Source: Cylicocyclus nassatus (taxonomy: Eukaryota; Nematoda; Chromadorea; Rhabditida; Strongylidae). From it: a DNA stretch of 64,000 nucleotides. This document shows positions 20,788-32,821 of this stretch, in pieces. The notes beneath the pieces were generated by a model. That model saw only the letters and a program-made list of their open reading frames with translations. It was not told the DNA's origin and searched no databases. The position numbers were made by a program, and so were the translations under genes. The stretch lies in the NCBI GenBank assembly GCA_958299035.1, contig CATQJL010000112.1, positions 852,123-916,122 of the forward strand. Direction: 5' to 3'. The stretch's first letter is position 1. Every line of letters begins with the position of its first letter.

Positions 20788-22027
20788 AAATGTGCTGGGG
20801 TTCAGTGGATTTTTGTTTTACCGTGCTTCTGTCAGACACGGTTGGATTAATTTCTTTACTTCCGAGCCGGGTTCTCCGGCAAACTTGTACAAACACTTCA
20901 ACGAACACTACGGAAAACGCCGGGTTCTCCGGCTTACAACTCAACCACACCACAACTGACTCTCCAAAAGGGAGGAGCCAAAACTGTAAGTTTCGAAAGG
21001 CTGCCAGCTGGCAGCTTCCTTTGTTGAATGCAATCGCAAACAAGACAAAAACACTGTTTTGCGCAATCGCAACCAAGACAAAAACACTGTTTTGCGAACG
21101 GGGTTCGCGGAATCGTACAAAACAACAGTAAAAGATCATCGAACAACGGTTACGGTAGCGTCGGCTACGACACCGCCCCGCAAGTCAAACTTTGCAAAAA
21201 AATCGATAAAATCGAAAGTAATCGATAATCCCCAAAACTAATATTGTTTTCGGAAATCCCCATGCTCGATTACCCCCTGTGCAAGCTCCCAGCCTCGTAG
21301 CTCAAACTTTTGCAAAAAATCGATAAAATCGATAAAAGTAATGGATATTTCCAAAAACTAATATTGTATTCGTAATCAGCATGCTCGTTTACCCCTCTAT
21401 GCCAATTCCCAGCGCCTTAGGTGAACTCAGCAAAAAATCGATAAAATCGATATCGATCGATGAAGAAAAGTAGCCTATGACACCCGCCCGGCCCCGAAGT
21501 GTATGTGTGCCAAGTTTGGTCCGGATCGGTTCAGAAATAAAAGTTTCTATTCGGAACATAAGTACATACAGTCATATATACATACATACAGACATACAAA
21601 CAGACATTCAGCTTTATATATAGGACTATCGACCTTACGGGTCGCTAGTAAGTGGGTGGGGGGCAGGTGCATTGATATCTGCTTGCGTTTAACAAGGAAT
21701 CCCAAGGAAAACAAGTTCCATCTTCTCATCGACATTTGGAGCGTCATAAATAGTAATAGAAACAAGACACCATGCTTTTGAGAAATGAAGCTACCACCAA
21801 TGACTTACTATCTGCAAAGCATCTTTGCTGTTCCTCTCGCAGATACCCTAGCCCAGATGCCCAGATACCACAGTTCTTAAACATGAAGCTGCCTCCGATG
21901 CCATCTGTTTAGAACAGCTGATTCATCCGAAAGCTCAGGTTACATTCTTGATTAGTGTCCCCTGAAAGCGTCGAGTTACTCAATACAGCAGCAGAAAAAC
22001 CCAGATATATATATATATATATATATA

Positions 22028-22619
22028 CTCGCTGGCTTACCCGGCTCCGCCCAGCCCTGTCAAAACACTATGTCAAAGAACAACATCCCTATTCCTGTAC
22101 GAACCTTTTCCCTGTGCCCACGCCTACATGCCAAATCACTATTCCCGCTGTTTTAGTAATCAGCATGCTCGATTACCCCCTGTGCAAACTCCCAGCCCCG
22201 TAGTTCAGACTTTGCAAAAAAATCTATAAAAGTAATCGATAATCTTTAAAACTAATATTGTATTCGGAATCCCATGCTCGATTACCCCCTGTGCAAACTC
22301 CTAGCTCCGCAGGCCAAACTTTACAAAAAAATCGATAAAATTGACAAAAGTAATCGATACCCTTAAAACTAATATTGTGTTCGGAATTCCCATGCTCGAT
22401 TACCCCCTGTGCCAACTCCCAACCCCATAGGTGAGTGAACTCTGCAAAAAAATCGATAAAATCGATATTGATCGATGACGAAAAGTAGCCTGTGACACCC
22501 GCCCGGGTCCGAAGTGTATGTGTGCAAAGTTTGGTCCGGATCGGTTCAGAAATGGAATTTTCTATTCGGAACATACGTACAGACAGATAGACAGACAAAC
22601 AGACATTCAACTTTATATA
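22028..22619 (-). mobile_element. Helitron copy H5
   Basis: It starts with a mutated 3' end (CTCG for CTAG) after an AT run. It carries three modules and the family block, and ends at TTTATATA, where a MITE has inserted. It lies about 3.5 kb from H4 with matching flanks (see the duplication finding). Confidence 0.72.
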
Positions 22620-22835
22620 CCCTATTTTCAGGTGTATAAGCCGCGGGGTGGTCCTAGCTTACATCGACCAGCCCGAACACGTCAAAGGACCTCGCAACCA
22701 AGCGACCCTACACCGTGCTGCGTATTGCCTGAAAGAATCGTGCGGCATAAAGATCGCTTCTCGAAACACAATAGAGCGACCGAGCAGCTCGTGGGAAAAT
22801 TTGAAAAAGTGCGGCTTATACACCTGAAAATAGGG
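22620..22835. mobile_element. 216-bp TA-flanked MITE, family member 1
   Basis: The termini CCCTATTTTCAGGTGTATAA and complement are bounded by TA at 22618-22619 and 22836-22837. It shares interior words (GGGGTGGTCCTAGCTT, ATCGACCAGCCCGAACAC) with the member at 46913-47129. It is inserted in the 5' terminal TATATA of Helitron H5. Confidence 0.83.
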
Positions 22836-22837
22836 TA

Positions 22838-23294
22838 CTTTGGAGATGTACGTGCATACGGGCCATGGAAGATCCTGCGTTGAAGCGTCCGTGCGGGCAT
22901 GACGGATACGGTATATTTGCAGTAGTGGTCCCGCCGCGGGTGTCAACGTATAGTGTGTCGAAATTCATTCACCTGCCGGTCTTGACACCGCACGTGGGTT
23001 CGCGTTTTCTCCTCCAAGCATTTGTTTTTCCGTCTTGATCCTCGTTATCAGAGCACCTTTATCATCTCTTATTTTCTGTTTATTGTTGGCCTTTTGACTG
23101 TTGGGAATAAACTGTAACAGTTTTATTGACTTTCTGGTCGGAGAGCCGAGGCACCAGTACCACATCGGAGTATTTTGGGTATAATAGACGTTTCATGGTG
23201 ATCGACAAAGACAGAGTCCGTGAGCTAATCCGGAACAAAAATTACGAGGGCATCAGGCGGACAAGCAGCCGAGTCATGGATTAAAGATCGGAGT
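22838..23294. other. No gene recognised
   Basis: Unique-looking sequence between a MITE and a hAT-like element. A TATA-like or poly(A)-like AATAAA occurs near 23106 without other support. Confidence 0.4.
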
Positions 23295-24046
23295 CAGGGC
23301 CCGGCACGAGTCGGTTTCTAGGGTTTCTGAAAACGAAGTCTCCCCTGACTTTTGGAAGTTTTACGAAGTCCCCTTTGATCTACCAGCTTAGGAGAAGATG
23401 AAAACAAGAAGTTTACTAGTCTGAAAGAAAGGACGTAAGATAAGAGTGAAAATCCAAATTGGAGCTGAATACTACGCATGCACAAGACTTTGGCATTAGA
23501 GCGCGATATTTAACAAATTGAGAAAAAAATGAAGGCAAAAAACAAAGGCAAGGCAATGATATGAAAATGCTTTCATGCTCAGGGATAGATTTTTAATCGG
23601 GGAATCCGTCCATGCTAAAAAGATCCGAAACTTATGTGAAGTGACGAAAATATATGCTCCAGACGATCTCAGATCGTCTGGTGGCCGTCTGGAGACGATC
23701 TAATTTTGGAAAACGTATTACTTCACATAAGTTTTCAAACCTTTTTACATAACTCTTTTGCAAATAATTTTCAATGTATACAGTTCAAATTTGGTGTCAT
23801 ATGCTTCTGTGTGCGCTGTAAACAAGCAATTTGTTTATTTTAGCCTTGCTTTCAAATCGCGCGCACTTTTCGCCGTACACGCTAGAGCACGTCAATCGTG
23901 TGATAACCTGTCCGAAAAGCTTGTGTTCGACTAAATGGCGCTTATTGTTGGTGCTCAGCCTCGACTCGTCAAAAACGATATCTCTTTTGCTTTTTGCTCC
24001 AAAAACGAAGTCCAGCCTGCTTCCAGACGATCTGTGCCGGGCCCTG
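23295..24046. mobile_element. Non-autonomous hAT element with perfect 8-bp target duplication
   Basis: Perfect 13-bp termini CAGGGCCCGGCAC and complement are flanked on both sides by ATCGGAGT (23287-23294 and 24047-24054). The subterminal region repeats GACTTCGT-type words. The centre has nested palindromes, CCAGACGATCTCAGATCGTC at about 23657 and TATGTGAAGT with its complement at about 23633/23723. Related ends occur at 56480-56555, 63150-63225 and 63740-63826. There is no transposase. Confidence 0.9.
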
Positions 24047-24054
24047 ATCGGAGT

Positions 24055-24832
24055 GTGGTCCAAAGTGAATGCGGTCGGGCAAGCGAGATTACCGACGTGA
24101 CGAGGGCAATTGCAGGAGCAGGAGTCCACAATGGAGACAATGATCCAAACCAAGGATGCATCAAATGTGATAATATGCGCAAACAAAATTCAACAGCGAC
24201 TCGCCATCTGAAGTCAACAAACAAAGAAAGCTGAAAGAAAAAGAACGCAGAGGAAACTGCACTAGCACCCAAAGCGAGCCTCACTAAAGCGGAAACCAAA
24301 AAGAAATCAAACAAGGAGGCCTGAATAGAGAAAGAGAAAGCACAAAGACTGGAACATAGACTAAGTAGAGATCTCTATTTTTTCCCCTTTCACTCACTAA
24401 AAGCCTAAAAATCACTTGCAAACCATCACGAATTGGTGTTGCATATGGAGGTCACTCAGAACGCAAGAGAACATTCTGTCTTGAGATCGCATTTTTGAGA
24501 ACAAATCCTCTTTATCAATAAGCAAACAGTCTTGAGTGGAAGTGATTCTGTCACTTTCACAGAAAATTTTCATCAAATGCTATCTGTAGGCTTGGGAACA
24601 TGGACTAGAAGAGCCATATTGTGCGATATACTGTGCATTCCAAAAAAGGTATCACCTACATGAGATCAGCAGGGCTTAGCCGGGCCCCTCTGAAAAGTGT
24701 ACCAACTTGAAAAAGACGGCACAGTACTGTACCGTTCTTAAGGAGGAATTGCAACCGGTTTCTCTCTCTAGAAGCATCGCTATTATGCTTAGGTAACGGA
24801 AAGAGAGTCGAATATTGTGGGAGGCGTGCCAG
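24055..24832. other. No gene recognised
   Basis: AT-rich sequence without recognisable domains, termini or tandem structure. Confidence 0.4.
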
Positions 24833-26073
24833 TGTTACCCAGGCAGCCGCCTGGTGCCGCAGCCAGCCGCCAGAGCTGGCACCAGCGTCGCGGCTGAGCT
24901 ACCGTAAGCGCGCCCTCGTCGTCCGCAGTCTCTCGCAGAGAGATTTTCGCAGCAGTCTCGCACCTCATCGCGCTGAGGTGCGAGAATTCCCTCAGAGGTC
25001 GAGCTACTGCCACATATTATATATCGATCAACACTGCGGAAAATTTGTAGTTTATTAGTAATATACATTTAAAAAAATATACAAAAACAAAAAAAAGTTA
25101 AATAAATAAAAAAACAACACAAAAAATCAGAAATGAAAATCACAATCAAATTTACAATTTTACATCCGCACTGCTGTCAAATGGTTTTCTCTGTGACAAA
25201 TTTCGACATTTTAATACAAAAACTATTTATAGAAGCTGTTGGTATGTAATTTCCTGTCTCATATTCTTCTCTAAAGCTGCGCATCGCATCAATAATTTCG
25301 GCGCAACACATCCTTCTTTCGTAATGGCTTCACGCTTCGAGGATGCTGAAATTTTTTTTCAAATGCATAGGACTAGAAAATATCAGCGGCTGAAGAGTAT
25401 CTTTCAACGGCTGAAGAGTAGAGCTGGCTTGTAGCAGGTAGCGGATTCTGGGAATGATAGATTTTCAAAAAGATTCGGTAACAAGCAAAAAATCAAAAAT
25501 TACCTCCAAAAGCGACGGATTTTCTACATAGGTAATTTGAGCAAGATGCTCAGACTGAAGGCTGTAAAGCTGAGAGTTTGACATCTCGAATCTTAGCTGC
25601 TCAGCATCATTTCATCTTTTATACCTCCATATGTGGCACACTTTTTCTAATATCTGACTTAGTTGGTGTTAGAAGTCTTCTGCCCCAAAGGTCACAACGA
25701 ATTGTGCCAAAAAACCATTCAATAATCTATTTTATATTTTTTATGAACTTACTCCACGATATTATGCCTTTAATTTAATTTTATAATCATCTATAAATTT
25801 ATTTATTTAACTTTTTTTGTTTTTTTATACTTTTTGTAATGTTATTACTAATAAAATGCAAATTTTCCGCTGTCTTGATCGATATATGATATGTGGCAGT
25901 AGCGCGACCTCTGAGGGAATTCTCGCACCTCAGCGCGAGAGGTGCGAGGCTGCTGCTAAAATCTCTCTGCGAGAGGTTGCGAACGACGAGAGCGAGCTTA
26001 CGGTAGCTCAGCCGCGACGCTGGTGCCAGCTCTGGCTGCTGGCTGCGGCACCAGGCGGCTGCCTGGGTAACAC
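24833..26073. mobile_element. Element with about 285-bp terminal inverted repeats
   Basis: The ends GTGTTACCCAGGCAGCCG and complement continue into long arms (24833-25110 and about 25797-26073). The arms include GGTGCCGCAGCC, CTCGCACCTC and an A-rich inner edge. The 690-bp centre shows no transposase. The target duplication is unclear. Frames in the arms on the two strands are mirror copies. Confidence 0.78.
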
Positions 26074-29000
26074 TTGCTACGCACCCGAATATTGTCGCCA
26101 ACATTATGGGCACTATGAGCTCAGACTACAAAAAGCAGATCTTGTCATACTTGAAAGACGGATTTAGCTACAAGCTAGTCATGAAAATATAGGGTAGCTT
26201 GAGTTCCGGCAGCTAAATTCAAGATCTTATTATATGTACTACATTGCGCGACGTCTGATGAGTAATTATGTGCGAAACAAAAGCACAGCATTTTTTTTTC
26301 AGGAGAATCGCCATAAAGAATAATGTGGATCCAGCGCGTAGGCACCACAATGACATCACATCATTGGAACTGCCTGTTGCAGAGCGTATATTAGAAGATT
26401 ATATAAAGCATCACGCACCCGCTCCTGATACTAGCGCAAATGATTTTGCTTTCGATGAGATCCACCTAATAAAATGAACTTCTTTATGAGTGAGCAGTAT
26501 GCAGTAATCGTCACACTCAAAGATCTTTGTTAGAACTATACGCTAGAAGAGCCCTGTGAATGAACGATACGTACAATCGAACACCGTATGCATTGCGATT
26601 AGCAACGATGATTGTTCCCGACGAGCGGGGCATGGGCATACTGGCTGTTTTTCTTTTTTCACACAGGCTCCTTCCAACGTCTCCATAACTAAGAAATTCT
26701 TTTTAGGATGACGGAAAATGAGATTCAGCTATCGTTTATTCGTTGACCGTAACGACTGCTGACCTCGCGGCGACCGCTGCGCGTGCATGATGTTTTCGTA
26801 GAATAGATGAATAGAAAGAAAACAGAGGATTCTTCTCATCTTTATAATGTAGAAAAGAAACAAAGAATTCTTCTCATCTTAAGTCACGGTCCAACTTCTC
26901 GCTTTTTCGCAAGTTTAGAAGGCACGCGTCGCAGTCGCCATGCGGTCGGCAGTCCGTACGGTCAACGAACGAACGATACTTTTTCATGATTCAAACTTTT
27001 GCCCTATTTCGACACTAAATCTTTCATGACTGACGACGCAACTGTTTCTGTGACGGTTTTTAAAAGTTTACCCTAAATCAACGGCGAAGAAGTTGCTTTG
27101 CACTTTTATGTTTTGAAAGCATCAAATAATACTGTAAAAATCTTAAGAAGGTCTGTTAACTATTGTTCAAGCCTGACCGGTCTTGTTTTCGGACGAGCCC
27201 TGATTCTGATTAAAGTGTCAGAACTATGCAGAACAAGGGATGCCGAATCTTTTGGACGCAAATACGCTTTGTTATTACTTCAACCTCGAGAAAATGGCGA
27301 GGTGCAATCATGCAATATTTTAAAAGAAATTAATAGGAACATCCATAAAATTTGAAGTTTCTGCGGGTTTAGGAGTCCACGTACATCTGAATGGTGTGAG
27401 ATCAGAAGAGAGGATTCAAGCTTAAACACGTCCATGTTAGTCGAACGCTTCCACCGCAAAATTGAGCACGAATTCATCCAAACTGGTAAAAGTGGACTTT
27501 TTAGTAGACCTACCGAAATATTGTTCCCGTCATGGAGGAAGACAGGCGAATGAAGGCGACTATCATTTAAGCTCATCGATACACCGTGAACATATTCAAA
27601 TGGCAAGCGCTTTCGGGAAGGCCGCCATGGGCTTTTGTTGAACAGCACAGAAGGCACAACAACGACATCAAGTTGTTTTGTGACAGCGGCGCGTCAGAAA
27701 TAAAGAGTGTTGGAAATTGGTTGGTTAATAAAAAGGAGCGCACATACAGATCGAGCAAACCTCGTGCAAATGCGACAAATTTGTGAATCAAGAGGGAGGT
27801 TTTCTGCGCAGTATAGTAAAAAGGATTTTTCAACTGAACAACCACTGCTACAAATGTAGCGCATGTGGGTATGCATTTATATGCAGCTCTCCGGACGAGA
27901 GCACCGCGGGGTATCCTGAACTCAGGTGCATATTGCTTTAACTTATAGTGGTCAAGATGCAGAAACAGTCTTTCGTTGTAAGATGTTCTAACTCGAATAT
28001 CTCTAGGACGGAGGGAATACGAAGGACTGGAGTTTAATGATCGCATGGCTGAGGTTCACAATATCGACGCTAGGAATCCCAGTAGTTCAAACCTTGACGA
28101 CCGCAGAGGTTGAGACTTTGATGTCACCTATGGAAGCAAGTTTGGAAGCAGAAGTCGAAAATGTGTCATTGTCTACGACAGAGATTGCAGATATATGCAA
28201 AGAGTTGGCTCAGACAACCAATGCTACGTTGTACACTAATCGGATGTTGTATACTAATCAAAAAAGAAAAAGGAAATATCTCTTTCAATTTTTTCTTGTA
28301 TATCACATTGTTTATGGTACAAAGAAACCATTCCTATGCTCTGGAAAGTAATGCGAAGAGAAAACACACAAACAAAGAGCGAAAGGAAGAAGATATCACT
28401 CCAGTATTTGGAAACTCTTTGGAATGAGTCCGAAAATGGGCTCAAAGCTTTGGATGATGATACTGCCAGTTCGTCGGCGTTGATAGCATAGGATCGTCCA
28501 CTAGGTTTTGATCTTCAAGCAAGACCAACTCGTCCATGGGATTTGGTGGATTTGGCGACTAGTTTGATGGACTAGGAAGGAGGTGTAGATCGAAGGACTG
28601 GAATATTGAATGATTTGATAAGAGGTGATCGAAAAACAGTTTTAAGAAAACCACGCACTACGCGACAATGCGTGTACTACTTTATGCTTGATGTTCATCT
28701 TCCATGTACTACAGAGACGCGAGATAGTATAGGCTATTTCATTGAGAGAGTCATAACTCCAGCGCCTCAACTCCGCGTCCCCCCCCCCCCCGCTGTGGCC
28801 TTGCGCCGCGTTCGCAGACATATCTTTGAGCATTTTCCCTCTCTGAAAGCGATTTGAGACTAGAACTCCAAAGGATATACTCGTAACGACAGCGTAATGC
28901 CCGGCGAGACGGCCACGATTGCCCCAACGTTGGAGCTGTGAAACTCTCATTGACACAGCCTACAGAATGTTCCGCTACAATACATCACCCCTTACGTTTT

Positions 29001-30530
29001 ATCGCAAAAGCATGTGAAAATTCTCAGAAAAATAAACTAGATGTTTGGTTAACAAGAAGATTTAATTACCTGGAAGAGCTCATGACACTCGCATCCACTG
29101 GCGATGTGCTTCCGGAAGAAGGGCAAGGTGGCAGGGTGCCTAACTGCTCGATGCTAGAGCTTGGCTGCAGTTACGCTGTTGCGTACGCTCTTCTTCTGGT
29201 AGTTGATTGACGAGCTGGTCGAGATCGAACTCGAGACTCTGAGAAGACGAGGCACTGACATTAGTAAGCTAGAAAATAAATGATATTCGCGCTATCTCAC
29301 CTCGTCTGAGTGATCTGCGCCTGTAAACCAAACGATACTAGACAGAGTAAGGAAAGCCACCAAAACACCTACTGAAACAACGTACTTAGTTCAAGGATCA
29401 CAATTGGCTCGTTTTTCTGAATGCTTTCATTCACTCACATAGCGGAAAGGGTAAAAGGGAGGAGGAACAAAAACAACGACAAAAGATTGTGAATGAGTGT
29501 GCTTACCTTTGCAGATTACATTCTTAGCAGATTCGAATGAGTTGACGCAGATTTCCAGACGTCCGCAACCTATACTGAAGGCACTTTATTGAGCTCAGAT
29601 ACTTTTTCCGGCTGGTGACCGGGCGACGGCGGCCTTCCGGCCGAGGGCCGCGCCATCTTCTGGGGCGGAGCCTAAAACCGGCCGAGGAGCGGGCTAGAAG
29701 CTACCACCGGCTGGCTCCCGGTCGCGTCCGCAAAAGCGCGCGAAGGCGCACAAAATCACGAATACCGTCAGATTAAATAGTGAGCATGCGATTTCATCAT
29801 CACTACGCGCCTTACAAGACCTTTGGTTCTTGTTTTTTTCGTGATTGTTTTTGTGGTACTGTGTCTTTCTTTTTTCAGTTTCAGCAGACAAGGAATGCTT
29901 CCATGTCGTCACTAAACTGTAATATTGTTTGTGTTCAAAAATGTTTATTAGTGTTTTCATGTGATTTCCCTTTGTTATTTGGTCATTTGGTCTGCTTCCA
30001 TCCCCACGAAAAAGGAAGACCCTCATAGGTACATGATTGACATTTCTTTATCGACCAGCATATCCTCAAACATTTTTCAGATTGGAGTGCGTTAGTTCAC
30101 AAGTTGAAATGCTTGAGACTGCTAATGATGGAGTACCTGCTGTGGTTGAGCTGGATTATCTGCTTATTTGTCTGCTCCGGAGAACATTCTGTCTATATAA
30201 TAAGTGCTCTAACAACTTGGTGGTTGGTTTGTAAAAAATGTGCAAAAGACTTATTTGTACTTGTAAGTAATTAAAATAATTTTTAAAAAATTTTAAAAAT
30301 TCAATTTAAAGAATAACATAACTTCAATTATGCCACAATGCTGCTGTAGCCTACTGCAGTTGGCTCTCATCTTCATAAGATCCCTATGATCTTTATTTGC
30401 AGGTACACCCGGCTGACTTCTTACTTTTGTGTGAGATACGTGTCACGAATCTTGGGAGGGAGTCGTTTCTTCTAGCTTCAGTTTCTAAGCTCAAGAGTCT
30501 ACATGCGGATTTGCTCACTGTTTGGGTCGT
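26074..30530. other. Anonymous region, possible exon remnant near 27960-28260
   Basis: No identifiable gene. After a CTCTAG acceptor-like site near 28005, one frame reads EYEGLEFNDRMAEVHNID before a stop, which looks protein-like but matches nothing I know. Near 26339 and 27652 two similar words (AGGCACMACAAYGACATCA) suggest an old duplicated repeat. A GC-rich CCGGCTGG...CCGGC stretch lies at 29609-29725. A relic of the CAGTGGCGTACC repeat is at about 30230-30310. Confidence 0.35.
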
Positions 30531-30538
30531 GCATCCCA

Positions 30539-30680
30539 GAATTGTTCCCATATAAGCCATCAACGTGCCTGTCTTTCGATCTTTTCAACGCGTTGACTCC
30601 AGCAAGTAAGGCGCTTATCCGTAGCTGACTGTTGAAATGATCGAAAGACCACGTTGAAGTTCCGATGGGAACAGTTTTGG
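30539..30680. mobile_element. Small foldback (MITE-like)
   Basis: The arms are GAATTGTTCCCAT... on the left and ...GATGGGAACAGTT on the right. Matching inner words are TCTTTCGATCTTTTCAAC and GTTGAAATGATCGAAAGA. No clear target duplication. Confidence 0.6.
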
Positions 30681-30699
30681 AGAATTCACCATATGTAAT

Positions 30700-32340
30700 G
30701 CAATATGTTCTTTATATTGTGTTTACACATGTTGTATGTTGTACATATGTTGAACATAATTCGTGTCTTCTCTGTTGTCCCTCTTGTAAATATCGAATGA
30801 AATATTATAAAAGATTTTTGTATAACACTATATGACTAGAATAATAATGTAGTCAACGGAGCTAAACCTGGCGGGTCGTGCCCCGATAAGGGAGACGGCC
30901 CTTCTGAACCCACCGTCTACTACAGTAACCCCGCAAGTAGGACGCGGGCGCCTGCGCTGCGATCACTGCAGACGAGTCTTCTGCGGAACGCTTTATTTTC
31001 GAAAGTCTTCAGCGCACCTCGAGTTGCATTTAGATCTGAACGCAGGGATTATCCTCAGCTTATTCAATCCCACTTCTGTAAAGCTGCTATTTGCTGCAAT
31101 TTGCTATTCTACGGCCTATTATCGTGATCGTATCAATCAGGTTTGTCTAGAAACGTGGTTTATATTTCTTGAGTAATTATATGAATGTCTTCTCACCTCG
31201 TTTTGATCACTTTTGTTGCCACATTTTGTTTGTGTGCATCCTTTCTGCTTCATGCATTGTCACACGTTTGAATGTTGTGAACTGCATGATGCGTCGAAGG
31301 GAGAGCACACGCGACCCGACCCACGATTCGAAGTACAACAGCTGGTTTTTATGAACTATGCACGATACCTAATAGTTTATAGTTTGCTTTAAATGAATTT
31401 CGTTCAATATCAAGGCATCTGCTTGATTGCATCTAGTGTCTTGCGCAAACGCTGTTCATTTCTCGCTAACTTTTGGGGTTGTGCATGGAATTTTGAATGT
31501 TTGAGCCACTGCTTGTAGATCAAATTTCTCAGCTGGATTCTAGAACTTCTCAGCTCTCTAAAGCTCACGAAACAGTGATATCCGATATTTTCCTTTATGC
31601 TTAGAACTAGGTTCGAAACTGAGAAGTATTTGTATGGTACACATGAATATAATTATGCAGCCGCTGTAATCGGCGCAGAATCAAACTGTTGGAACAAGAA
31701 TCTCGGGTCTCGGGTCATCAGCAATAATCAAACCAAAAAGTGTGTTTTCCCTGCAAGCTTCGTTTAGTTAACATACACAAATGGATGTGACGATACACGA
31801 TGCAGCAAGGATTGCACACATGGATTAAAAAGAGTTACAGTCGATGCCAATTACGTACTCCCTTTCGCATGGGACCTACGCATGCGCAACGCAAGGGCCC
31901 TGCGCGCGGACCGCCAATCGATAAGGCCAATTTGAATGCCCGAGCCATACGCGCGCGAACGTGGCGCGAAACTCACTGCGCTTACGGAAAAGGGAGCACG
32001 TGATTAACACGAACTGTACCAGCACTCACCGTACTCATACAAAAATAGAGTACTTCAGTAGTCGAAGCAAACACATCCCACAGATTTTCCGTGATTGGAA
32101 GCACGCCAATTTAGTGGATAGCAGCGAGTTTATTAGGTAAGACAGCAGAATAAGCATTCGGTTGACATCATGCGTCTACGACATCTCTATCAAGGGTCCG
32201 AGGGAGGGAAGTCATCACTGAGGAACTCGTCCGTTTCCGCAGCGCACCTGCTTAGGTCAACGCTCGTCCTATCGAAGCAGCCAATTAAGACGTGACCTAT
32301 GAGACGCACTGACCTATCGTAGCCATCGCAATTAGAGCGG
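30700..32340. other. No gene recognised; possible LINE-like relic at 30860-31060
   Basis: A GC-rich stretch beginning GCTAAACCTGGCGGGTCGTG leads into a frame with CDHCRRVFCG and, later, HLELH. This is vaguely like the zinc finger at the N-terminus of some non-LTR retrotransposons. Spacing is not canonical and no other domain follows. The rest is anonymous. Confidence 0.25.
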
Positions 32341-32432
32341 GTTCAGAAGGGCCTACACCCCCCCCCCCCCCCAATAATCCGCGCGCTGGGAAGCTGGCTG
32401 GTGTCCGCGCCGTTTGCGTGCCAACACCGGCT

Positions 32433-32490
32433 GCCAACACCTCAATTCCGGGCGAGCCGGCCGGCGCCGGCTCGCCCGGAATTGAGGTGT
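32433..32490. mobile_element. 58-bp palindromic mini-element (AACACCTCAATT family)
   Basis: A near-perfect hairpin with arms AACACCTCAATTCCGGGCGA... and complement, bounded by GCC on both sides. The same termini enclose a longer interior at 43550-43656. A 22-bp direct repeat (CAGCCGGTCATCGCCCGGCC) follows immediately. Confidence 0.72.
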
Positions 32491-32821
32491 TGCCTCAGCC
32501 GGTCATCGCCCGGCCACCAGCCGGTCATCGCCCGGCCACCAGCCGGAAAAAGTATCTGAGAGTATACTGCCATCGCAGGCGAAAAGGATGGATGGATCTT
32601 GGGGACTAACAACTAAACAGATCGAGAAACGTGAGGAATTGGTACAATAGAGAGGGACGAGACGCCTGTGAAAGCAATTAGTACGAAGAGATGCACAGCG
32701 AAAAAAAGACGGCTGCATTATCACCAAAATAATGAAAAACAACACCCCCCCCCCCCCGCACAGAAACATCAGAAAACAAAAAGAAACAAGTTTTTCTACC
32801 ACGACGCTAACTTTGGGCGAT

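Larger units (their letters stand above)
18680..21172 (-). mobile_element. Short LTR retroelement (BEL/Pao-like derivative)
   Basis: Direct repeats of about 376 and 382 bp lie at 18680-18953 plus 20288-20389, and at 20791-21172. Both have TG...CA ends (TGTGCTGGGG...CTACGACA). The left one is split by another transposon. The flanks CAGCC and CCGCC fit a 5-bp duplication with one change, as judged from uninterrupted Helitron copies. On the - strand the sequence after the right LTR, TTTTTGGTGCATCGGCCGGG, looks like a BEL/Pao leader, followed by a short frame. The internal region is only about 400 bp, so it is non-autonomous. Confidence 0.82.
18510..21625 (-). mobile_element. Helitron copy H4 with an LTR element inside
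   Basis: The 3' end CTAG at 18510-18513 follows a run of AT. Next to it come CTGGCTTACCCGGCTCC and a short body, broken at 18680 by an LTR element that ends at 21172. The body resumes with tandem modules, the GTGTGCCAAGTTTGG block and the 5' end TCCTATATATAAAGC, read down from 21625. Minus the insertion it is about 620 bp. Confidence 0.75.
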
